Shown one piece after another: positions 1 through 5,738 of a stretch of DNA of 6,688 nt. Source of the stretch: an uncultured Lachnospiraceae bacterium (GTDB lineage: Bacteria > Bacillota_A > Clostridia > Lachnospirales > Lachnospiraceae); assembly GCA_947564305.1 (NCBI GenBank), contig CANOBT010000249.1, positions 1 through 6,688 of the forward strand, given 5' to 3'. The translations under genes were made by a program, and so were the position numbers. Positions within the stretch are counted from its first letter, which is position 1. Each line of letters begins with the position of its first letter. Below the pieces are notes generated by a model, which was given only the letters and a program-made list of their open reading frames with translations, was not told the DNA's origin and did not search any database.

Positions 1-174
1 GAAAGTTATTATGATCCTGAACGTAAAGGCGGTGCCCATCGTTCCTACAAACCAAACAAGACGGTTCCTTTCATCATAAGTGTAAGCGGTCTGGTTCCCC
101 AGGGCATCCGTGACGCAGACCATATTTCCACTCATATGAACACATCTCACAAGATATTTCTCCAATAAAAGCAA
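1..174 (-). CDS. RHS-repeat segment, partial, runs off the left edge
   Basis: Reading leftwards from the ATG at 135-133, the frame gives an RHS-type repeat: GNMVCVTDALGNQTAYTYDE followed by RNRLV. The TDALGNxTxYxYDxxNRL pattern is the classical YD/RHS repeat. The frame is open from the TAG at 175-177 down to base 1, so a TTG at 174 or the ATG at 135 could serve as start, and no convincing ribosome binding site was seen. After RNRLV the residues (WFVGTMGTAFTF...) no longer look like an RHS repeat, so there may be a junction or frameshift near bases 50-65. It lies downstream of the 279-aa immunity-like gene, as expected if another orphan RHS cassette begins here. It is probably not translated as a whole protein. 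The RHS identity is fairly sure; whether it is a working gene is not. Confidence 0.6.
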   Translation of the reverse strand, partial: MLLLEKYLVRCVHMSGNMVCVTDALGNQTAYTYDERNRLVWFVGTMGTAFTFRIIITF

Positions 175-221
175 CTATCTTCACGAGCAATTCCTGTACA
201 TTTTCATAAGATAACTTTTTA

Positions 222-1061
222 TTATAAACTCATTTTACTTTCTATTTCCTCTAATCCCTCTTTGAACTCCAAAATTTCATTCATAAACCAATGGTAAATT
301 CTTTCTTTTTTTCTGCAGTCTCTGTAATATCCAACCACATATCTTAACGTTGGCAGTCCCCTTCCAGCATTTCTTTCTCTCTGGGTATAAGGCGTTTTAT
401 ATTCTTCCTCATAAAACCATTTTGCTCCGAGAAGTTCACAATGTCTTTCCCCGATAAATGCTGCCATCTCCAGAAATAATTCCTTTACCTCTTCATACGG
501 TTTTTCTGATGCAGCAATGATCATCTCTCTTAATTCCAGGAACCATGTCTCAATATCAGTGAAATTTCGAGGAGTAGCTATAAATTCATATTTTTTTATA
601 AAACGTTTATCCAGTTCCTTATGGTCTTTATAGAGTTCCTCTGCCATAGCCTTTGTATGGATATATTCTTCTTCCACACTCATCTGATTCAAAAATTCAA
701 GACCGTATTCTATAATAATCTTACACAGTTCCATCAAAACCTCTTTATATTCTTCTTCATTTGCATATTCAAACCAAGGATCCCCTTTATTCGGATTTAA
801 TTCTCTCAAGATATTAAGTTCATCTCCTGAAATACAACTTGTTACATCCGTCTTAAAATGAACTGTCATCATACCACCGGAACTATAATCCTGTATAATA
901 ACATACTGTTTTACTACATCTAACTCCGGATCATAGTATCTTTTATAACCATGTGCTTCCCTGATAAATATCCGAAGCGGACCATCTGTTTTCAGATATT
1001 GGAAGCCATATCCTTTTAACTTTTCTCCTACGATCTTTTTAATAATTTGCGTTTTATTCAT
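222..1061 (-). CDS. Predicted cytoplasmic immunity protein for the RHS nuclease tip
   Basis: This is a 279-aa soluble, charged protein with no signal peptide or membrane segment. I do not recognise a named family. The start is the ATG at 1061, 7 nt after an excellent ribosome binding site (AGGGAGGAG). The upstream RHS-toxin stop codon is only 15 nt away, so the two genes are almost certainly co-transcribed and probably translationally coupled. This toxin-then-small-gene order is the standard arrangement of effector and immunity genes in polymorphic toxin loci, which is the main reason for the call. The N-terminal third (about residues 1-90) looks like a mixed alpha/beta fold containing REAHGYKRYYDPE. 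The rest is mostly helical, with a conserved FIGERHCELxGAKWF block near residues 206-220. A frameshifted paralog lies at 4275-5169, about 75% identical over the first 70 residues. The role is inferred from context; binding to the nuclease domain is not shown. Confidence 0.72.
   Translation of the reverse strand: MNKTQIIKKIVGEKLKGYGFQYLKTDGPLRIFIREAHGYKRYYDPELDVVKQYVIIQDYSSGGMMTVHFKTDVTSCISGDELNILRELNPNKGDPWFEYANEEEYKEVLMELCKIIIEYGLEFLNQMSVEEEYIHTKAMAEELYKDHKELDKRFIKKYEFIATPRNFTDIETWFLELREMIIAASEKPYEEVKELFLEMAAFIGERHCELLGAKWFYEEEYKTPYTQRERNAGRGLPTLRYVVGYYRDCRKKERIYHWFMNEILEFKEGLEEIESKMSL
924..961 (-). repeat. 38-bp identical block shared by the two immunity paralogs
   Basis: Bases 924-961 are identical to 5032-5069. 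The block covers codons for AHGYKRYYDPE in both the intact and the broken paralog. It is the longest perfect match I noticed between them and points to recent duplication, gene conversion or strong constraint. Confidence 0.8.
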
Positions 1062-1068
1062 TAAAAAA

Positions 1069-1077
1069 CTCCTCCCT
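1069..1077 (-). promoter_or_regulatory. Strong ribosome binding site of the 279-aa gene
   Basis: AGGGAGGAG on the minus strand, 7 nt before the ATG at 1061. It overlaps the last base of the upstream toxin's TAA stop (1079-1077). A ribosome finishing the toxin ends on the immunity gene's start region, which fits coupled production of toxin and antidote. Confidence 0.8.
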
Positions 1078-2513
1078 TATGGCATACAACCTGCTGCAAC
1101 TAAGCTGCCTCCACCTGTAGCTGGTGTCAAAGCAACCGCCACCCCCCATTTTACTAATTCATATAGCCCAAATAATGCAACACCTGTAATAGCAACTTTT
1201 CCCAAATCTTCAAATACTTCCTCATCAATTAAATTATCCTTTGAATCATTTTCTTCCTTTTCCTTTGATGCTACTTTGCTTTCTTCATCTGAACGTTTTT
1301 TTACATAATTCCAATATATCATACCCGGATCTGTGGGATATACGTAATATTTTATCATTCTATCTTCATGTATTTCACTTGGCAACAAAGTAAGATTTAT
1401 TATCGGATTCAAACTTGTTCCTCTCACAGCTGATTTTCCATACGGATCATTTTTTCTCCAATAATTAGTAACATATCTCCCCAATTGTGCATTCCCTGAT
1501 GAATTATTCAGCGCGCCTGGTGCATATGATCCCGGCTTAATTTCATATATTTCTACAATTCCATTATGCTTATATACTATATCTGCAAATCCAATATTTC
1601 CATTGACAGATGAATTGGGAATAGACACTTCACATTCTACTCCTTCTATCTGTTTCAAATATACTTTCAATAAAGTATGTGCTTCAGTACCTTCTGCCGG
1701 TGTTATTGGATCCAAACCACTTAAATCAATAAAAACCAACGGATTATTCCAACAGTATCCATATCTGTTCAACGAAAATGGTCTTTCTATGTTGCCGGCC
1801 GGCTTATCCTCACTGACAAACCTCCCCGCCCCGGCATCATACCGCCTCGCCTGCGCAAAGTACAGTCCGCCCGCTTCTTCCATCTGATAACCGGTATACC
1901 CGAACGGCTGCGCCTGTCTCTCCTCATACGGGAAAAGGGCCTGCCCAAATTCATCAAAGCCGTAGCTTTCCCTGACCTCCCCGTCTCCGTCCAGCAGGTG
2001 CATCGGGCTCCCCAGGTCATCCTGCAGATAGTAACTGTCCTGCCCGGCTTCTTCCATGGCCGCCACATTCCCGTCCCAGTAGAAGGTCTGCGCTTTCTGC
2101 CCTGCGTTGTCTTCCGCCGCCAGCACGTTGCGGTACTGCCTCGTCAGGTCGATGGTATAGCAGATCTGTTTCTCCGGGTCTTTTGGCTCCTGCATCCCCA
2201 TGTCGGGGATGCCATGGATGCCGCTTCCCGCCGCCCCGCTGTACACCGTCTGCCCTGTGCGGTTGCCGAACGCATCATACCGGTATTCGGCCCGTCTCTC
2301 TGTCCCTCCTTTTATCTGAAGCGCGCTGTCCATCCGGTTGGCCGCGTCGAAAGTGAAGGCCTTTAACCGTTCCTCCCCCCGGCTCACCGCCGTCAGGTTT
2401 CCCCGCCGGTCATAGGCATAATCCTGTCTCCCCTCTTCCTCCACGTGGGAAATCAGCTGGTTGGCCCCATTGTACCGGTACGTGGTCTGCACCGGCTTCC
2501 CGCTGCTGTATCT
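1077..2513 (-). CDS. Orphan RHS tip: RHS core fragment fused to a predicted PD-(D/E)XK nuclease toxin
   Basis: The frame opens after a TGA at 2516-2514. The first in-frame start is the GTG at 2492, giving 471 aa, and no good ribosome binding site precedes it. Residues 1-230 are RHS core, with YDRRGNLT and YDAFGNRTG repeats, QDDLGSPMHLLDGDG, and the core-end signature GGLYFAQARRYDAGAGRFVSED. The conserved PLVFIDLSG (251-259) marks the usual core/toxin boundary. The variable tip then has E270, D304 (FADIV) and E317-I-K319 followed by Q336. That is the spacing of a PD-(D/E)XK nuclease: D, then ExK 13 residues later. An acidic/lysine-rich linker (about 398-427) leads to a hydrophobic tail (about 433-467). 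The tip DNA is visibly more AT-rich than the core. With no RHS shell or secretion N-terminus it is probably a silent donor cassette rather than a secreted toxin. Nuclease activity is predicted from motifs only. Confidence 0.8.
   Translation of the reverse strand, partial: RYSSGKPVQTTYRYNGANQLISHVEEEGRQDYAYDRRGNLTAVSRGEERLKAFTFDAANRMDSALQIKGGTERRAEYRYDAFGNRTGQTVYSGAAGSGIHGIPDMGMQEPKDPEKQICYTIDLTRQYRNVLAAEDNAGQKAQTFYWDGNVAAMEEAGQDSYYLQDDLGSPMHLLDGDGEVRESYGFDEFGQALFPYEERQAQPFGYTGYQMEEAGGLYFAQARRYDAGAGRFVSEDKPAGNIERPFSLNRYGYCWNNPLVFIDLSGLDPITPAEGTEAHTLLKVYLKQIEGVECEVSIPNSSVNGNIGFADIVYKHNGIVEIYEIKPGSYAPGALNNSSGNAQLGRYVTNYWRKNDPYGKSAVRGTSLNPIINLTLLPSEIHEDRMIKYYVYPTDPGMIYWNYVKKRSDEESKVASKEKEENDSKDNLIDEEVFEDLGKVAITGVALFGLYELVKWGVAVALTPATGGGSLVAAGCMP
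1807..1933 (-). repeat. RHS-core direct repeat, copy C
   Basis: This block matches 6562-6688 base for base with only a handful of differences (constant offset 4755). The match probably continues beyond the right edge. It codes for PYEERQAQPFGYTGYQMEEAGGLYFAQARRYD...SED in two pieces of identical protein. Homology stops abruptly at SED, where this copy changes to KPAGNIERPFSLNRYGYCWNN. Confidence 0.85.
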
Positions 2514-2564
2514 TCATCATTCCTTCCCTTTTTCCATAATCTAGTCAGTTCCATATCCAAAAGT

Positions 2565-3407
2565 TTACTCGGAAGGTTGATACTCTATCTCTAATAATTC
2601 AATAATCTCCCCATATGTATAATCACCCCAGTCCACTTCACTCAGCCTGTCTGCCCATTCCAGATCCTCAAAATACCAGAAATAGCGTGTTTCATCCCTT
2701 GCGGTAACCGGAATCACTTTCGGAGAGACCCCTGCAATCGTCAATGACTCTATTTCTGACTCGTCATCCCACATCCCAAAGCATACCGGGATTTTGTTTT
2801 CTCCAGTACCAAAAACCGGTCCGAACATCGGTCCAAATTTTCTTCCCAATCCCCCGCCGTACACCAGTTCCCATTCTATGTAAAACACTGCTCCATCATC
2901 GCAGTCATATAAATGATCTGGCTTGCCAGACACAGAATAAAATCCCGGACTACATCCAGCCCTACCTATCTCAAAAGGCTGCGAATATTTCCCTCCTTTT
3001 GTCTTGAGAATCAAATAAGTGATACTACCTACCTCTCCATTGTCCAGTGCTGTACTATAAAAAACGGTCAAATAATTATCCGTCTGGATCTGGAACAATT
3101 CCTTCACGCCACTCTCTTTACAATCAAATTTTCCCACCTCTGTATCCTTGATCAACTCATCGTTTTCCAAAGCCTCTTCCACTGTTTCATACCACTGCAG
3201 TTCCGGCCCTTCATTATCTTCTAAATACAAGTCAAGCCCTCCGCCATTTCCTGAGTATGAAATAGAGAGAGACGATGGAATGTCCGTAACATCTGATGGT
3301 TCCTTCATCGCTTTTATGCCAATTGCAAAGAATACAACTACAAAACCTACAAACATAATTCCAAAAATAATACTAAGAATTATTAAGAACTTTATTATTT
3401 TTTTCAC
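2565..3407 (-). CDS. Membrane-anchored hypothetical protein, possible immunity protein
   Basis: 280 aa, starting at a GTG (3407-3405) with AAAGGAG 5 nt upstream, a well-placed ribosome binding site. Residues 1-5 are basic (KK..K) and residues 6-33 form one long hydrophobic helix. The rest is an acidic soluble domain, so the predicted topology is one membrane anchor with the domain outside the cytoplasm. There is no lipobox cysteine. Visible features are a YETVEEALEN segment near residue 73, four cysteines (C96, C152, C169, C209), a Gly-rich stretch GGGLGRKFGPMFGPVFGTG at about 184-202 with a tandem FGPxFGP, and an acidic C-terminus. I do not recognise the family. It sits between a decayed toxin tip (3624-4317) and the next orphan RHS core. 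An immunity role against an extracytoplasmic toxin would fit this position and topology but is unproven. Confidence 0.7.
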   Translation of the reverse strand: MKKIIKFLIILSIIFGIMFVGFVVVFFAIGIKAMKEPSDVTDIPSSLSISYSGNGGGLDLYLEDNEGPELQWYETVEEALENDELIKDTEVGKFDCKESGVKELFQIQTDNYLTVFYSTALDNGEVGSITYLILKTKGGKYSQPFEIGRAGCSPGFYSVSGKPDHLYDCDDGAVFYIEWELVYGGGLGRKFGPMFGPVFGTGENKIPVCFGMWDDESEIESLTIAGVSPKVIPVTARDETRYFWYFEDLEWADRLSEVDWGDYTYGEIIELLEIEYQPSE

Positions 3408-3412
3408 AAAGG

Positions 3413-3419
3413 CTCCTTT
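3413..3419 (-). promoter_or_regulatory. Ribosome binding site deciding the GTG start of the 280-aa gene
   Basis: AAAGGAG on the minus strand, 5 nt before GTG 3407-3405. It supports GTG rather than a downstream methionine, because the start must precede the basic residues and the membrane helix. Confidence 0.65.
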
Positions 3420-3461
3420 CGATCATTACAAATCTAAGATATCATTTAGTATATATACAAC

Positions 3462-3467
3462 ATTATA
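3462..3467 (-). promoter_or_regulatory. Possible -10 element for the 280-aa gene
   Basis: TATAAT on the minus strand, about 55 nt before the GTG at 3407, in a very AT-rich stretch. No good -35 box is found 16-18 nt upstream (only AGTATT or ATTAAA-like matches). AT-rich sequence makes chance matches common, so this is tentative. Confidence 0.25.
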
Positions 3468-3606
3468 TACATTCAGATATTTTTAATACTATTTCATTAA
3501 CTACCTGTACTATCATATCTATTTTTTGTCCTATAGCTGCTCCCAACGGTACCAAATAGCCATCATTCAGTACAGCCGAACTCCTCCTCGTACTTTTTAT
3601 GGTGTA
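3463..3606 (-). pseudogene. Short decayed reading frame between the toxin remnant and the 280-aa gene
   Basis: After the NCYAY toxin remnant ends at 3624, the roughly 215-bp gap before the next gene holds one open frame of about 47 codons. It is bounded by TGA (3609-3607) and TAA (3465-3463). It encodes LNDGYLVPLGAAIGQKID and then a hydrophobic/helical end. It has no usable upstream start codon; the only ATG leaves 16 residues. A second frame just before it reads HHKKYEEEFGCTE and stops, so one frameshift would join the two. A purine-rich AGGAGGAG lies at the join. This looks like the remains of a small gene or of the toxin's own C-terminus. No family recognised. Confidence 0.3.
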
Positions 3607-3623
3607 TCAGGATGATCTGCAGG

Positions 3624-4320
3624 TCATGGTACTATTGATGTATATCCTCTCTCCCGCGCATCTGCTACAGGATCAACAACTCCTGTTATCACCTTTGTCG
3701 AACCAGGTTTATGTGACCATGTCCCATCTGCGTCTTGTCTATACCAATGATAGTCCCTATTCGGCCATATAACGAGCAATACAGCACAGCCATCTCCTGA
3801 AAATTAGTCCTACCGCTACTGCATCATCTTTAACCATCTCAACAAATTTTGCATTTTCTTCATTCGTTCCTGCTATAAAACTTTTATCATATTCATAACG
3901 TTGTCCACTAAAGATTCCCGGTTGATTAACAAAAGCTTTCTTATATGATTTTGCCTCTGCCCTTGTATAAAATTGCTCACCTGTAATTGGATTATTAATA
4001 ACGTCAAAAACATATGCATAGCAATTCGTTCTCTCCACATATTCACTACTGTTATAAATATCAGGTGTATGTCTATATTCATGATCCCCCGGTCAGGCCC
4101 ATTGCAACCCCTATACCCAATGCTATCAGAGCCACTACTTCCCATGCGATTCGCCCATCCAAGTCCACATGCTCCAACGGCCGATTCCAGCAGTAAGTAT
4201 AACTGTTCAGCGTATGGGGCAACGCTACATGCCCTTTCACAACATCCTCACTGACAAACCTATCCGCTCCGGCGTCATATCTCCTCGCCTGCACAAACTA
4301 CAGTCCGCCCGATTCCTGCC
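3624..4320 (-). pseudogene. Broken orphan RHS tip with an NCYAY / HWYRQ-type cysteine-histidine toxin domain
   Basis: The coding trace runs through three frames. Frame A (from about 4317 to 4079) is the RHS core end: GGL, a TAG (4300-4298) where the intact copy has TAC (Tyr), then FVQARRYDAGADRFVSED, the PLEHVDLDG boundary and a hydrophobic segment WEVVALIALGIGVAMGLTG. Dropping one G from the run at 4086-4090 enters frame B: DHEYRHTPDIYNSSEYV, then ERTNCYAYVFDVINN, NQPGIFSGQ and FVEMVKDDAVAVGL. Adding one T to the run at 3800-3803 enters frame C: CAVLLVIWPN, then DYHWYRQDADGTWSHKPG, TGVVDPVADARERGYTSIVP and a stop at 3626-3624. NCYxY ... QPG ... HWYRQxxDGxWSHKPG is a conserved arrangement that I recall from RHS tips and phage-borne proteins. 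The invariant Cys and His suggest a papain-like catalytic pair, which is inference. Three lesions make it inactive as written. Confidence 0.72.
4174..4317 (-). repeat. RHS-core direct repeat, copy B
   Basis: A 144-nt block matches 6491-6634 at offset 2317 with roughly ten mismatches. One of these turns TAC into the TAG stop at 4300-4298. It includes the linker VVKGHVALPHTLNSYTYCWN, shared with copy A but not with copy C. Homology ends sharply at 4317, where immunity-gene remnant sequence begins. Confidence 0.85.
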
Positions 4321-5169
4321 GCGTCACTGCCCCCATTCTTTTTTTCATAAGCCTCTTCGTATCCTAAAAGTTCATCCATAAAGCTGTCAGAAACTTCTTC
4401 CTTCTTTTTACATAACTCATAGCCTCTTACCACATCTTCTAATCCCAAAAAAGTCTTTCCTGATGATTTTCCTTTTGTGTAAACGGAGTATACATATATT
4501 CTTTGAAAAACCATTTAGCCCCAATGAGTTCGCAATGCCTTTCCCCGATAAAGGCCACCATCTCAAGCAGCAACTCCTCAACCTCTTCATATGGTTTTTC
4601 TGAAACGGAAATAATCATTTCTTTTAATTTCTGGAACCAATCTTCAATATCCTCCATACTATGTGCAACCGTATTAAATTTATATTTTTCTAAAAACCGT
4701 CGATCCAATTCCGCATGGTTTTCCATCAATTCATTTGCCATGGCTTTGGTCGGTATAACCTCTTCCTCTATGCTCATCCGGTCTAAATGCTCCAGCCCAT
4801 ATTCTATGATGAGATCAGCCAGATACAGTAACACCCTTTTATAGTCTTCCTCATCGGAATAAAAAAACAGCTTGACCCTTTATTTGCACCCAGTTTATTG
4901 GGATTCTTCTCTTTCAAAAATTCTGCATCATCGCCGGATACCCCGTTTACCGCCTCTGTCTCAAAACGGACTGTCAGGCCCATCCCGTAGCTGGACTCCT
5001 GAATACTGACGTACTGCTTCACCACATCTGTCTCCGGATCATAGTATCTTTTATAACCATGTGCTTCCCGCATAAATATCCGGCATGGCCCCTTTGTTTT
5101 CAGGTAACAAAAACCGTAATCCTTTAATTTTTCTCCTACTGTGTTTTTAATGATCTGTGTTTTTTTCAT
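4275..5169 (-). pseudogene. Frameshifted paralog of the 279-aa immunity-like gene
   Basis: It starts at ATG 5169-5167 with MKKTQIIKNTVGEKLKDYGF, matching MNKTQIIKKIVGEKLKGYGF of the intact gene at 222-1061. The first frame follows the paralog to NPNKLGANKGSSCFF, then loses frame at a T7 run (4861-4867). One extra T restores YSDEEDYK and then the paralogous IIEYGLEHLDRMSIEEE. The second frame continues to FIGERHCELIGAKWF and YTPFTQKE, then hits a stop after a T6 run near 4446-4451. One extra T again restores the frame (LGLEDVVRGYELCKKKEE ... MDELLGYEEAYEKK). Similarity ends near 4335 and the frame then runs out of phase into RHS-core DNA, stopping at 4275. The ribosome binding site is weak (AGAGA) compared with the intact copy. 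As written it encodes only about 120 residues of the right protein. It may once have protected against a toxin tip no longer present. Confidence 0.8.
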
Positions 5170-5259
5170 TCGGAATATTTCTCTAATAAAATGCATATAG
5201 TTACTTATTTTATAGCGATGTCTCTATAATTTCATCCCATACATAGTCGCTTATTCAGG

Positions 5260-5718
5260 TCACGCAAATACTGTTCTGTACAACACCCATCCAAATATAA
5301 GTGTAAAACAAAATAGCATTATCATTGAACAACTCACAATAACTACTAACCCCAGAAACTCCTTTCTCTCCTTACGTGTTTCCGCCCTTTCAAATTTAAT
5401 ATATGTCTCTATTGTCTCCCCTACGCTTAATAAGAAAAAGCCTGACATTACCCAAAATTCTAAGATTAGCTCACAATAAAATTGCACAATGTTGTTAAAG
5501 AAGATCAGCACTACAAAAATAATCAGGCTAAAATGCGCAAACAATCCAATAATTATACTTACAATAGAAATTCCTCTGCACGGATTTATGAAAAATAGTA
5601 TTTTATTCAATTTTCTGCCTGTAGTGATCAATACTGATTCTGCACGCTGCCCTGTATAAAACCATGACATAAAATAAAGGAATAAAATCCATAACAGGAA
5701 TGGAATAAACTTTATCAT
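5260..5718 (-). CDS. Polytopic membrane protein, predicted immunity protein for the RHS membrane-acting tip
   Basis: 152 aa, starting at ATG 5718-5716. About four hydrophobic helices can be seen at residues 3-21, 50-74, 80-100 and 121-146. A charged loop (IKFERAETRKERKE, about 107-120) before the last helix is probably cytoplasmic. It begins 20 nt after the stop of the RHS toxin gene, with AGGAG in the gap, so the two genes form a tight operon. I do not recognise a named family. Known immunity proteins against pore-forming bacteriocins (for example colicin A- and E1-type) are small polytopic membrane proteins. The upstream toxin tip is Gly/Ala-rich and hydrophobic, so a membrane immunity protein is a natural match. 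Function is inferred from position and topology only. Confidence 0.7.
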   Translation of the reverse strand: MIKFIPFLLWILFLYFMSWFYTGQRAESVLITTGRKLNKILFFINPCRGISIVSIIIGLFAHFSLIIFVVLIFFNNIVQFYCELILEFWVMSGFFLLSVGETIETYIKFERAETRKERKEFLGLVVIVSCSMIMLFCFTLIFGWVLYRTVFA

Positions 5719-5728
5719 TGAATCTGCT

Positions 5729-5733
5729 CTCCT
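5729..5733 (-). promoter_or_regulatory. Ribosome binding site of the membrane immunity gene
   Basis: AGGAG on the minus strand within AGAGAGGAGAG, 10 nt before ATG 5718, in the 20-nt gap after the toxin stop at 5739. The spacing is slightly long but there is no competing start codon nearby. Confidence 0.55.
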
Positions 5734-5738
5734 CTCTG

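Noticed and set aside
136..221. Possible terminator or promoter between the immunity gene and the left RHS segment
   Set aside because: The 86-bp gap is AT-rich, but I found no stable hairpin and no paired -35/-10 boxes.
1603..2366. Plus-strand open frames across the RHS fragment (94 and 122 aa) and a minus-strand alternative at 1787-2068
   Set aside because: They are antisense or out-of-frame shadows of the well-supported RHS/nuclease frame, with biased composition and no ribosome sites.
2744..3486. Three plus-strand open frames opposite the 280-aa gene
   Set aside because: They lie antisense to a gene with a good start and membrane anchor; their compositions are those expected of reverse-complement reading.
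3873..4381. Several 60-93 aa frames on both strands around the broken RHS tip
   Set aside because: They overlap the toxin remnant in wrong frames; only the frames continuing RHS or NCYAY/HWYRQ motifs were kept.
4503..4844. Plus-strand 113-aa frame opposite the broken immunity paralog
   Set aside because: It is antisense to sequence with clear homology to the intact 279-aa gene.
4440..4867. Programmed ribosomal frameshifting at the T7 and T6 runs
   Set aside because: Two independent shifts would be needed in one short gene whose intact paralog needs none; no stimulatory structure was seen.
5205..5235. TATAG ... CTATA inverted repeat as a terminator after the membrane immunity gene
   Set aside because: The stem is only 5 AT-rich base pairs and has no following T-run, so it is too weak to call.
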